Of a DNA stretch of 64,000 nucleotides, positions 34,431 through 44,896 are shown in pieces. Made by a program: the position numbers and the translations under genes. The notes under the pieces are model-generated. The model saw only the letters and a program-made list of their open reading frames with translations. It did not search any database and was not told the origin of the DNA. Numbering within the stretch: the first letter of the stretch is position 1; every line of letters starts with the position of its first letter. This DNA comes from Pegoplata infirma (lineage: Eukaryota > Arthropoda > Insecta > Diptera > Anthomyiidae): NCBI GenBank assembly GCA_963921195.1, contig OY992536.1, forward strand, positions 230,304,023 through 230,368,022, read 5' to 3'.

Positions 34431-34539
34431 TTTTATACCCTCCAACTACAGTATGGGGGTATACTCACTTTGTCATTCCGTGTGTAACGCATCAAAATAT
34501 CGGTCGGGGACCCCATAAAGCATATATATTATTGATCAG

Positions 34540-35521
34540 TAGGGCAAGTACTTTCATGCATCTAAAAAACGAAAATATGTGCCTATAATATGCGTCTAAA
34601 AATCCAAAATATGCACTAAAAACTTTAAAAATATGCATCTAAAAATTATTGTTTTTACTAAAAAAAAAAATTTGTCAACATAAATTAGACTTTGTCAAAT
34701 ATTTTAAGGCCCTCGACAATTCTTAAAAATGTTTTATTGAGTGGAAACAATTTTTAGTTAGTAAAATATTTTTTTACTTGAGAAGTTTTTTCTTTGAGTC
34801 ACTAAATATCACTGAAGTTTTTAAAAGAAAAAAATATTAAAATTCAATGTTTTTCTAAAACAAGTTATTTTTCAATTCTTTGTGTTTATTATTCAAAAAA
34901 AAATATTTATTTTTAAAATACTTTTTTTTTTACTTTTTTCGGAATTTTCCGATTTTCAAGTCAAAAAAATTTACTTAAGGCAAAAGATCCCACCCTAACT
35001 CTAATCAAAATAAAAATGCAATTTTCCTGTAAAAAATCTTAAATTCGAAAATATTTTTTTCTTTACGATTAGTGAAGAGATATTCATAAAAATCTCAGAA
35101 TAGGAAAAATTTTTCAGAATCTAAAAATTATACTTCCAGAATCCATTTTCTTTAAAAAATGCATTAGAATATGATTTCGATAAATAAATACATTTTTCTA
35201 TAAAAAATAGGGGAATCCATTTTCTTTAAAAAATGCATCAGAATATGATTTCGATGAATAAATACATTTTTCTATAAAAAATTGGGGATAGGGTTTGAAT
35301 TTTCCTAAGGAAGTTTTGAAAAAATATTGATGAAATTTAAAAAAAGTCTAATTTATATCAAAATATGCAAAAATATGCATTTATACCAAAATATGCAAAA
35401 ATATGCAACTACAAATCAATGCCACTTTATTGCAAATTCTTTGATTCGAATAGATATTTAATTTATGCTATGTTTACAATGCTGAGTAAAAATATGCATT
35501 TTCATGAAAGTACTTGCCCTA
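34540..35521 (+). mobile_element. Complete hAT element, TIR TAGGGCAAGTACTTTCATG, 8-bp TSD
   Basis: Inverted ends TAGGGCAAGTACTTTCATG are flanked by TTGATCAG octamers (34532-34539 and 35522-35529). The M10 copy shows the empty site (ATTGATCAGTGATCGATTC). A YARNG start and 8-bp TSD define hAT. The interior contains a ~70-bp direct duplication (ATCCATTTTCTTTAAAAAATG near 35140 and 35215) and TATGCAAAAATATGCA words. No transposase. Confidence 0.95.
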
Positions 35522-36145
35522 TTGATCAGTGATTGATTCTTAGACATTCTAGCGATGTCCGTCCGTCCGTCCGTCTGTAGTTAACACGATGCAGTCCAAA
35601 ATAAAAGAGCTAGACCCCTCAAGTTTGGCACAAATATGTATTATGTTCCTAGGTAGGTTAAGTTTGGAAATTGGCAAAATCGGATCAGGGAAAAAAAAGT
35701 TCCCCCTTGAAGAACTAAACCAACCTCTAAAAAAATACACTTTTTACAGGTATTTTTGTATTTTTGTTAAATAAATGAAAAATTTGGTATCCCGAGTAAA
35801 AATTTTGATATGATGCAATATATAATGATATGTAACGAAATATATATTTATACGCAATTTGATCCGAATAATGGTGGATCTTTTTGCATTAAAAAAGATC
35901 AACTTGTATAAAATATGATTTGATTTCATCCGAGTTTTGACCAGACATTGTCATATATTGATGGATCTAATCTAATCTAATTGCATAAAAACATATAAAA
36001 TCCTGGTGTTTTTTGGTTTGGTTTGAGATACACCACAGGTCAACGATACATTCACTAAACATATAATTTTCTAAAACAAAAAAAATGTTTGGGTACGCTT
36101 CGAACCAGATAGGTGATATACATAACCCTGACAAGGAAATGTTTA

Positions 36146-37222
36146 CACTGAAAAAAAAAGACATAACTAAAATTAAGGAAAAAATGTCTTTAAAAATTTA
36201 TCATGAAATTTCCTAAAACTTAGTAAAATTTAACTAAAAAATGAGAAATTTTCTTAACTATGAGGAAAAAATTTTAGTTCATTTACTTATAATTAGTTCA
36301 TAGTTTTCTTTAAATTAATTTTTTTAATATTAGGAAAAAAATTCTTACTGCCAAAGAAATTTTCCTTAAATCTAAGAATCGTATCTTTATTTTTAAGACA
36401 TATTTCTTAAAAACAATTTAGTTCAAGTTAAAATTTACTAAAAAAAACATCATCGTATTTCTCTTCTTTGAATTGAGGAAGTGTACTTCTTAGAATTTAG
36501 TGAATGACTTCTGAGAATTTAGTAAATAACTTCTTAGAATTTAGTTAAAAATTCAAAATGGCGATATCTCGAAAACTAAGCGAGATAGAGCGAAACGAAT
36601 GAAATTTTCAAAAGAAAGACTACAAAGAAAAATATGGAATAGCCTAGCTCTGCATATCTGTCGGGGTCTCAAGACCCTAATTTTAGATCTAAAATTTGAA
36701 ATTCCCGAGATTTTATATATGCACATATCTCGGTAAATACTGCCAACACAAGAAAAGGTCCAACGGCATTTTTGTAGCCCTTGACTCATAGAACACTTCG
36801 GCAAAATACTCAAAAGCCCTCCGATCAATAGTTTTTGAGTTATCCGGTTTTTAAGATTCTCAAGACCCTATCAGGCCCCTTATTACCGTATCTCAAAAAC
36901 TAAGCAAGTTAGAGCGAAACGGACACAAATTTTGGTTCAAAATCTATGGGGACCCTTAAAGGACCCAACGGGGTCTCGAGTTAAATGGGGTCCGAACCCG
37001 TGGGTCCAGGGTCTAGACCCAATCTATTTCTAAAATGTGAAGTATAATTTTTCCCATTTTCTAGTTAAAATTGGCTTTAAATTAAATAACTTTGTTTTCC
37101 TTATTTTTGGGAAAATTATGAACTAAAACTAAGAAAAAAAATCTTTGGAGCCAAATCATTCCCTCTTTTCCTCAAAATTTAGTTAATTTTCCCAGATTTT
37201 AGTTCACTTTTTTTTTTGAGTG
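36146..37222. mobile_element. TA-flanked MITE, CACTGAAAAA/TTTTGAGTG ends
   Basis: TA at 36144-36145 and 37223-37224 flanks the ends CACTGAAAAAAAAAG and TTTTTTTTTGAGTG. Repeated AATTTAGTTAA/TTCTTAGAATTTAG words fill the arms. The central 36550-37020 resembles the interiors of the elements at 2759 and 54973 (CTCAAAAACTAAGCAAG, GAGCGAAACGGACACAAATT). No protein. Confidence 0.82.
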
Positions 37223-37296
37223 TAGGAACATTTTAAAAAGTTTCTTATACTTTGCCTAAAAAACTTAGAAATTTTTTGGTTAATTTGAAACATATA

Positions 37297-38200
37297 AGGG
37301 GTGGTCCAATAACTGGTATCTTTTTAAAACATGCAATGAAATGAACAATACTCAATAGTTTTGAAACCTTATGGCTTTATTTGAAAGAGCAAACATTCCC
37401 GTTTTTTATGGCAAACGACTTCATTGATGTGTCTTCGGCTTGCTCCGCTGTATCGCGTTGTAGCGCAGTACTGCGCTGCCAAACTGCACGTTTTTCGAAA
37501 AAAAGTTTTTAACCGAAATAAGGCACTCAAATGAGGTTATGTTAACAAACAAATTGGTACATCTTGGGATCGTAAAACTCGCAAGGTATTGTAAAGAATC
37601 CAATTCATCTATAGAAAGCAATAGATTTGAGTATCAGCATCATTACACAATATTTTCAAAAATACAGCTGAAACTCCCATTTTCGTCAAAGATGAGCGCT
37701 ACATAGCCATGATTACCGACTTTTTGTTGGCCGTAATAGAATATACCAACTTGGATGACATTTATTTTCAGAAGGATGTCGCAATATGTCCCACAGTCCA
37801 TCAAACAATCGATATTTTGCGCACTTAGTTCGGAAATCGTGTTTTTCGCCATATTCGCGGTGACAATTGATCACTTCAGAGCTGCCGATTAAAAACTTTA
37901 AAAATTTTTTTGAGGGGTCTCGTTAAAGATTCATGCAACATGGGAAATCCAGAAATATTCTAGGCCCATTCGACGAATATCGTTCAAGCCATTCGTGAGA
38001 TAGAACCAGAAACATTAGAAAAATGGGTGCCGAGAATGAGCTACTGCGGAGCTAACACAGGCAACCGCATGAATGAAGTCGTTTGCCATAAATAATGGGA
38101 ATATTTGCTCTTTCAAATAAAGCCATAAGGTTTCAAAACTATTGAGTATTGTTCATTTCATTGCATGTTTTAAAAAGATACCAGTTATTGGACCACCCTG
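37297..38200 (+). mobile_element. Mariner-like transposon with ~125-bp TIRs, defective
   Basis: Inverted ends start RGGGTGGTCCAATAACTGG and stay nearly identical for about 125 bp, with TATA on both outer sides (TA duplication). A broken transposase on the plus strand lies between them. At 904 bp it is shorter than intact mariners (about 1.3 kb) and lacks the N-terminal DNA-binding half. Its insertion interrupts the TCCCGAG element. Confidence 0.88.
37665..38095 (+). pseudogene. Mariner-family transposase fragment (C-terminal half)
   Basis: Reading the plus strand gives VKDERYIAMITDFLL, then DDIYFQKDVAICPTVHQTID, which corresponds to the insect mariner catalytic motif usually seen as QQDGA..HT. 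This is followed by DILRT, a stop, and FGNRV. After a decayed stretch with a stop and at least one likely frame change, the C-terminal IVQAIREIEPETLEKW and NRMNEVVCHK with stop at 38093-38095 is clear. The second catalytic aspartate survives; the third is not identifiable. The last codons lie inside the right TIR. Confidence 0.82.
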
Positions 38201-38632
38201 TATATAGTTTTGTATGGAACAGAATAAGCTATATATAATTTTATGTTAAATTATACATTGATTGATTATTGACCCTCATATAATTTTATATAATTATATC
38301 AACCGTACACCTTTTAATCCGAATCATGATTAAATTATATATAACTGCATATGATTGCATTTAAAAATTTAGAAACTATCCAACGAGATATATAATCATA
38401 TATGATATATTATGTTTGTATCAAATTATATATTGTTATATATGTTTATTTTTACTCGGGATATTTAACACGATGGGAAGGTGCTATCAAAGTCCCCCAA
38501 TGACCCTAAAATACCCCCCTTCCCTCCCAAAAAAGGAACGCCCCTGAAAAATTTTTGTTTTTATTTTTTTTTTTACATTTTGGAGGGTATAAAAGATTCG
38601 GCACAGCCCAATTTAACACTCTCACTTGTTTT

Positions 38633-38730
38633 CATTAAAAACTTTTTTTCATCAAAATTTTTTTTCACCAAAAATTTTGGGTTCATTAAATTTTTTTTAA
38701 CATAATTTTGTTTTTCGTAAAAAAAATGTG
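38633..38730 (+). repeat. T-run + CATCAA-like array after M7
   Basis: TTTTTTTCATCAAAA, TTTTTTTTCACCAAAA and a TTCATTAAAT unit follow the M7 terminus, resembling the array at 34041-34430. Confidence 0.7.
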
Positions 38731-38910
38731 GGTGCTGTGGCTTAGTGGTTAGCGCGTTGGACTACTAGCCATCAAGCCTGGGTTCGATTTCCAGCTCAGG
38801 CAGAACAACATTTTTTCAGATATTTATTAGTTTCTATTTATAACTAATATTTATCGCAGCACCCTCCTTCGTTGATAAGTAGCACTAAAACATCAACGAA
38901 GTAAAATAAT
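38731..38910 (+). mobile_element. tRNA-derived SINE
   Basis: The A box TGGCTTAGTGG (38738-38748) is a perfect match to the pol III consensus. The B box GGTTCGATTTC at 38781 sits in a foldable T arm (CTGGG, TTCGATT, TCCAG). The D arm GCT/AGC also pairs, but the acceptor strands do not, so this is not a functional tRNA. The body continues to an A-rich CGAAGTAAAATAATAAAATAA stretch near 38898-38918. The exact 3' end and TSD were not resolved. Confidence 0.72.
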
Positions 38911-39159
38911 AAAATAATGGCTATATTATATAGCTTCAAAAATAATTCGCCAGATCGATAACAGATGGCGATGCAACAACTGTACTCAAAATTATTGACA
39001 CGCGCAATTACAGTGTTGCCATACTGAAGCCCTTCTATCTTTCAAATCTTTCATCTCTCTTCTATCCCCTTTCCGAAAGAAACATCACGGTTACATTAGT
39101 AATTGATAGGCAGCATTGCCTGAGTGTTGTTTATTTAAAAAAAAAAATGTACATAAAAT

Positions 39160-39222
39160 AAGTGAGAGTGTTATATTCTTTGCTGCCGAATCTTTTATAC
39201 TCTCCAAAATGTAAAAACACTT
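39160..39222 (-). mobile_element. Mini-me-like 3' end fragment M8, minus strand
   Basis: AGTGAGAGTGTTATATTC, GCCGAATCTTTTATAC and TCTCCAAAATGTAAAAAC match the inverted 3' terminus only. Confidence 0.75.
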
Positions 39223-39670
39223 TTTTGCACTTATTTTTGCACTCACATACGAAATGTTCAGCTCTTTTGGTTTTTGCGTCCTCGACTGATATGTCAATTC
39301 GTTTTGCATGGAATAGCAAAGTAATATAACATTATTTTTTTCCAAAAAAACTTTGCTTTGGCAAGTACACGTACACAAATCTTCCGCAAAACATTATCAT
39401 GATTTAATGTTTTGGGCAAGAGTACAAAATTCGCAGGCATTTTTCTCTCTAGTCTTGGAAAAGCATAAACCAAATATCGTCGCAAATCAAAGAATTTGCT
39501 TGAAAATGGCATCGATTAGTTAGTGCATATTTTGATGTAAATGCAAATTTTAGCACATTCTGATATAAATGCAGATTTTTGGTTTTACCTTATTTTTTTT
39601 TCATATTTTAGGAACATTGTTTAAAATATCTTTTATTTGTGGGGCTTAAAATATTTTTGCCAACCAATTC
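39223..39670. other. Unassigned sequence
   Basis: Part (39530-39620) resembles the TGCATATTTTGGTATAAATG region of the TAGGGCAAG hAT family in a decayed form. The rest is unassigned; open frames on the minus strand look like chance. Confidence 0.4.
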
Positions 39671-39671
39671 T

Positions 39672-39780
39672 ACACTCAAAAAAAAAAAAAAAAAAAAACC
39701 TTGTAAAACGACAAGAAAAAATTTTAAATTTTTTTTTTGCTACCTCCTATTTGATAACAATTAATAAGGAAAATATAGTC
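39672..39780 (+). mobile_element. CACTCAAAA MITE end fragment
   Basis: TACACTCAAAA, a long A-run and CCTTGTAAAACGACAAG match the left end of the 52826-53551 element. No right end. Confidence 0.55.
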
Positions 39781-39889
39781 ACTCCCTGACAACTGCTGAT
39801 TATGATTGAGGAAATTGTGAAATCTATATATATAAAAGAGTAATGTGACTGACTGACTGACTGACTGACTGACTTATATACTCATTCAT

Positions 39890-40783
39890 CATCGCCCAGC
39901 TCAAACCGCTGAAGCTAGAGACTTGAAATTTGGACTGTAGGTCCACCTCCCGGAATATAGATCCACTAAGGCTGGATTTTTGCCAATGTTGATTCTAAGG
40001 GGGTAAAAAGGGTAAAAAACTGTACTTTTGGTACTTTTTATATCTCCTGAAATAATGGTCATAGAGACTTGAAATTTGGACTGTATGTTCACATCCCGGA
40101 ATATAGATCCAGTAAGGCCGGATTTTTGCCAATGTTGATTCTAAGGGGACAAAAAGGGTATAAAACTGTACTTTTGGTACTTTTTATATCTTCTGAAATA
40201 ATGGTCACAGAGACTTGAAATTTGGACTGTATGTTCAACTCCTGGAATATAGATCCAGTAAGGCCGGATTTTCGCCAATGTTGATTATAAGGGGGTAAAA
40301 ATGGTAAAAAACTGTACTTTTGGTACTTTTTATATCTCCTGAAATAATGGTCACAGAAACTTGAAATTTGGACGGTATGTTCACCTCCCGGAATATAGAT
40401 CCGGTAAGGCTGGATTTTTGCCAATGTTGATTCTAAGAGGGTAAAAAGGGTAAAAAAATGTACCTTTGGTACCTTTTATATTTCCTTAAATAATGGTCCT
40501 AGACACTTGAAATTTTGAATGTAGGTTCAGCTCCCGGAATATAAATCTACTAAGGCTGGATTTTGCCAATGTTGATTCTACGGGGTAAAAAGGGTAAAAA
40601 ACTGTACTTTTGGTACCTTTTATATTTTCTTAAATAATGGTCCTAGAAACTTAAAATTTGCAATGTAGGTTCACCTCCCGGAAAAAATATTCACCAAGGC
40701 TGGCTTTTTGCCAATGTTGACTCTACGGGGGTAAAATGGAAAAAAGTGTACTTTTTGTAATTTTTTTAGTTTACTGAAATAAT
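39890..40783 (+). repeat. ~147-bp tandem repeats of Helitron 1
   Basis: ACTTGAAATTTGGACTGTA starts recur near 39921, 40067, 40212, 40359 and 40505, with a sixth diverged copy near 40650. Each unit contains CACCTCCCGGAATATAGATC, GGATTTTTGCCAATGTTG and GGTACTTTTTATATCTCC. The spacing is nearly a multiple of 3, which creates spurious open frames. Confidence 0.93.
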
Positions 40784-41962
40784 GGTACCTTATATAAAAA
40801 GTACCTTTTATAAAAAGTACCTTTTATAAAAAGTACCTTTTATAAAAAGTACCTTTTATAAAAAGTACCTTTTATAAAAAGTACCTTTTATAAAAAGTAC
40901 CTTTTATAAAAAGTACCTTTTATAAAAAGTACCATTTATAAAAAGTACCTTTTATAAAAAGTACCTTTTATAAAAAGTACCTGTTATAAAAAGTACCTTT
41001 TATAAAAAGTACCTTTTATAAAAAGTACCTTTTATAAAAAGTACCTTTTATAAAAAGTACCTTTTATAAAAAGTACCTTTTATAAAAAGTACCTTTTATA
41101 AAAAGTACCTTTTATAAAAAGTACCTTTTATAAAAAGTACCTTTTATAAAAAGTACCTTTTATAAAAAGTACCTTTTATAAAAAGTACCTTTTATAAAAA
41201 GTACCTTTTATAAAAAGTACCTTTTATAAAAAGTACCTTTTATAAAAAGTACCTTTTATAAAAAGTACCTTTTATAAAAAGTAAATTTTTTAAAAAGTAC
41301 CTTTTATAAAAAGTACCTTTTATAAAAAGTACCTTTTATAAAAAGTACCTTTTTTAAAAAGTACCTTTTATAAAAAGTACCTTTTATAAAAAGTACCTTT
41401 TATAAAAAGTACCTTTTATAAAAAGTACCTTTTATAAAAAGTACCTTTTATAAAAAAAACCTTTTATAAAAAGTACCTTTTATATAAAGTACCTTTTATA
41501 AAAAGTACCTTTTATAAAAAGTACCTTTTATAAAAAGTACCTTTTATAAAAAGTACCTTTTATAAAAAGTACCTTTTATAAAAAGTACCTTTTATAAAAT
41601 GAACCTTTTATAAAAAGTACCTTTTATAAAAAGTACCTTTTATAAAAAGTACCTTTTATAAAAAGTACCTTTTTTTAAAAAGTACCTTTTATAAAAAGTA
41701 CCTTTTATAAAAAGTACCTTTTATAAAAAGTACCTTTTATAAAAAGTACCTTTTATAAAAAGTACCTTTTATAAAAAGTACCTTTTATAAAAAGTACCTT
41801 TTATAAAAAGTACCTTTTATAAAAAGTACCTTTTATAAAAAGTACCTTTTATAAAAATTTCCTTTTACAAAAAGTACCTTTTATAAAAAGTACATTTTAT
41901 AAAAAGTACCTTTTATAAAAAGTACCTTTTATAAAAAGTACCTTTTATAAAAAGTACCTTTT
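40784..41962 (+). repeat. 16-bp satellite in Helitron 1, ~74 units
   Basis: AAAAAGTACCTTTTAT units, very homogeneous, with scattered point variants and a one-base length change near 41670. It begins inside a 147-bp unit directly after AATAATGG. Confidence 0.98.
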
Positions 41963-42639
41963 GAAATATGGATTGTAGGATCCTTCGGTGAAGAAAAAAC
42001 ATTCTGAAAGAGGTACTTTTTTTAAATTTCGTTTCTAATGGGGGTAATAAAGTGTACTTTTGGTACTTTATTTGTGCCTATAATAATGACCTTAGAAGAT
42101 GGAGATGGAATTGGAAATGAAATGGAGTAGAACGGGGAACAGTATGGAGTAGAGCAGGGAACAATATGGAATGATATTTTTAACTAAAATTTTTGGTGTT
42201 TAGCTTTTTTTCACTCCATATTTTTTTTTTATTCCAATTTCTTTTTTCACTGAAATATTTATTCACTCAAAATCCAAAATCCCGACATAAGGGCTCGAAA
42301 ATTGTATATATATATTTTTTTTCCCCCGGAAAGAACATGATAACGTACCAGCAAAGTTATTAAAATTTTATTGTTTATATTTTTCATTGAAATATTTTTT
42401 TATGGAAGACTTAAACGTCCACAAGTAAATAAAACAAAGACTACGTAGGGAAATTTTTTGAAAATCGATAGAGTAATCCAGACCCCTTTATTATCCGGTA
42501 TTCAATACAACCGGTAACGAAGTACCGGTATTGTAAGCTAGTCTATATATATAAAAGAGTAACGTGACTGACTGACTGACTGACTGACTGACTGACTGAC
42601 TGACTGAATTATTGACTGATTCATCATCGCCCAGCCCAA

Positions 42640-43590
42640 ACCGCTGAAGCTAGAGACTTGAAATTTGGACTGTAGGTTCACCTCCCGGAGTATAGATCCA
42701 CTAAGGCTGGATTTTTGCCAATGTTGATTCTAAGGGGGTAAAAAGGGTAAAAAACTGTACTTTTGGTACTTTTTATATCTCCTGAAATAATGGTCGTAGA
42801 GACTTGAAATTTGGACTGCATGTTCACCTCCGGGAATATAGAACCGCCAAGGCTGGATTTTTGCCAGTGTTGATTCTAAGGGGGTAAAAAGGGTAAAAAA
42901 ATGTACTTTTGGTACTTTTTATATCTCCTGAAATAATGGTCATAGAGACTTGAAATTTGGACTGTATGTTCACCTCCCAAAATATAGATCCATTAAGGCT
43001 GGATTTTTGCCAGTGTTGATTCTAAGGGGGTAAAAAGGGTAAAAAACTGTACTTTTGGTACTTTTTATATCTCCTGAAATAATGGTCATAGAGACTTGAA
43101 ATTTGGACTGTATGTTTACATTATGGAATTTAGATCCAGTAAGGCTGGGTTTTTGCCAATGTTGGTTCTAAGGGGGTAAAAAGGGTAAAAATCTGTACTT
43201 TTGGTACTTTTTATATCTCCTGAAATAATAGTCATAGAGACTTGAAATTTGGACTGTATGTTCACCTCCCGAAATATAGATCCACTAAAGCTAGATTGTT
43301 GCCAGTGTTGATTCTGAGGGGGTAAAAAAACTGTACGTTTGGTACTTTTTATATCTCCTGACATAATGGTACTAGAAACTTGAAATTTGCAATTTCGGTT
43401 CAATTCCGGGAAAAAAGATTCACTACGGCTGGGTTTTTGCCAATGTAGATTCTACGGGAGTAAAATGGGTAAAAAAGTGTACTTTTGGTACTTTTTTTTA
43501 TTTACTAAAATAATGGTCATTCAAACTTGAAATTTAGAATGCAGGATCCTTTAGTGAAATAAAAAATTCTGGAACAAGTACTTTCTGAAA
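42640..43590 (+). repeat. ~147-bp tandem repeats of Helitron 2
   Basis: ACTTGAAATTTGGACTG starts recur near 42656, 42802, 42948, 43095 and 43241, with a diverged copy near 43378. The unit structure is the same as in Helitron 1. Confidence 0.93.
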
Positions 43591-43596
43591 ATTCTG

Positions 43597-44896
43597 TACC
43601 GTTTATAAAAATTATTTTTTTTTAAAAGTACCTTTTATAAAAAGTACCTTTCATAAAAAGTACCTTTTATAAAAAGTACCTTTTAAAAAAAGTACCTTTT
43701 AAAAAAAGTACCTTTTAAAAAAAGTACCTTTTATAAAAAGTACCTTTTATAAAAAGTACCTTTTATAAAAAGTACCTTTTATAAAAAGTACCTTTTATAA
43801 AAAGTACCTTTTATAAAAAGTACCTTTTATAAAAAGTACCTTTTATAAAAAGTACCTTTTATAAAAAGTACCTTTTATAAAAAGTACCTTTTATAAAAAG
43901 TACCTTTTATAAAAAGTACCTTTTATAAAAAGTACCTTTTATAAAAAGTACCTTTTATAAAAAGTACCTTTTATAAAAAGTACCTTTTATAAAAAGTACC
44001 TTTTATAAAAAGTACCTTTTATAAAAAGTACCTTTTATAAAAAGTACCTTTTATAAAAAGTACCTTTTATAACAAGTACCTTTTATAAAAAGTACCTTTT
44101 ATAAAAAGTACCTTTTATAAAAAGTACCTTTTATAAAAAGTACCTTTTATAAAAAGTACCTTTTATAAAAAGTACCTTTTATAAAAAGTACCTTTTATAA
44201 AAAGTACCTTTTATAAAAAGTACCTTTTATAAAAAGTACCTTTTATAAAAAGTACCTTTTATAAAAAGTACCTTTTATAAAAAGTACCTTTTATAAAAAG
44301 TACCTTTTATAAAAAGTACCTTTTATAAAAAGTACCTTTTATAAAAAGTACCTTTTATAAAAAGTACCTTTTATAAAAAGTACCTTTTATAAAAAGTACC
44401 TTTTATAAAAAGTACTTTTTATAAAAAGTACCTTTTATAAAAAGTACCTTTTATAAAAAGTACCTTTTATAAAAAGTACCTTTTATAAAAAGTACCTTTT
44501 ATAAAAAGTACCTTTTATAAAAAGTACCTTTTATAAAAAGTACCTTTTATAAAAAGTACCTTTTATAAAAAGTACCTTTTATTAAAAGTACCTTTTATAA
44601 AAAGTACCTTTTATAAAAAGTGCCTTTTATAAAAAGTACCGTTTATAAAAAGTACCTTTTATAAAAAGTACCTTTTATAAAAAGTACCTTTTATAAAAAG
44701 TACCTTTTATAAAAAGTACCTTTTATAAATAGTACTTTTTATAAAAAGTACCATTCATAAAAAGTACCTTTTATAAAAAGTACCTTTTATAAAAAGTACC
44801 TTTTATAAAAAGTACCCTTTATAAAAAGTACTTTTTATAAAAGGTACCTTTTACAAAAATTACCTTTAATATAAAGTACCTTTTATTAAAAGTACC
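43597..44896 (+). repeat. 16-bp satellite in Helitron 2, ~80 units
   Basis: AAAAAGTACCTTTTAT units, most uniform over 43735-44580, with variant units at both edges (for example AAAAAAAGTACC near 43690). Edge decay with a homogeneous middle is typical of unequal exchange or slippage. Confidence 0.98.

Larger units (their letters stand above)
35790..38461. mobile_element. TA-flanked element, TIR TCCCGAGTAAAAA, hosting two others
   Basis: TCCCGAGTAAAAA and its inverse TTTTTACTCGGGA lie between TA at 35788-35789 and 38462-38463. The arms are rich in ATATAATTATATA-like words. Excluding the nested MITE (36146-37222) and mariner-like element (37297-38200) about 690 bp remain. A related CCCGAGTAAAAATG segment occurs at 55959. 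Confidence 0.82.
34431..38632 (+). mobile_element. Mini-me-like copy M7, both ends present, two insertions
   Basis: The 5' end TATACCCTCCAACTACAG, GGGGACCCCATAAAGCATAT, the GTCC core at 35558-35576, TTCCCCCTTGAAGAACTAAAC, and the 3' end TGGAGGGTATAAAAG with ATTCGGCACAGCCC are all present. A hAT element (34540-35521) splits the core and a TA-flanked element (35790-38461) splits the right half. Excluding them M7 is about 550 bp. Confidence 0.88.
39823..42541 (+). mobile_element. Helitron 1 (non-autonomous), left member of a head-to-tail pair
   Basis: Starts TCTATATATATAAAAGAG after a host A, then a GACT repeat (GTGACTGACTGACTGACTGA). It ends ACCGGTA-ACGAAG-TACCGGT hairpin, ATTGTAAG and CTAG at 42538-42541. 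Between lie six ~147-bp repeats, a 16-bp satellite of about 74 units and a unique 3' tail (GGGCTCGAAAATTG, AACATGATAACGTACCAGC). No Rep/helicase ORF. Helitron 2 begins at the very next base. Confidence 0.93.

Noticed and set aside
37643..37852. Minus-strand frame of 69 codons
   Set aside because: It is antisense to the recognisable mariner transposase fragment on the plus strand.
38731..38802. Functional tRNA gene
   Set aside because: D and T arms fold, but the acceptor strands do not pair and the anticodon stem is broken; a SINE head fits better.
40784..41962. CRISPR-like array
   Set aside because: The units are contiguous 16-bp repeats without spacers, in a eukaryotic Helitron.
40089..43403. 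Open frames of 95-111 codons on the minus strand in the 147-bp repeats
   Set aside because: The ~147-bp unit length is near a multiple of 3, so stops are avoided repeatedly; the same peptide recurs in each Helitron.
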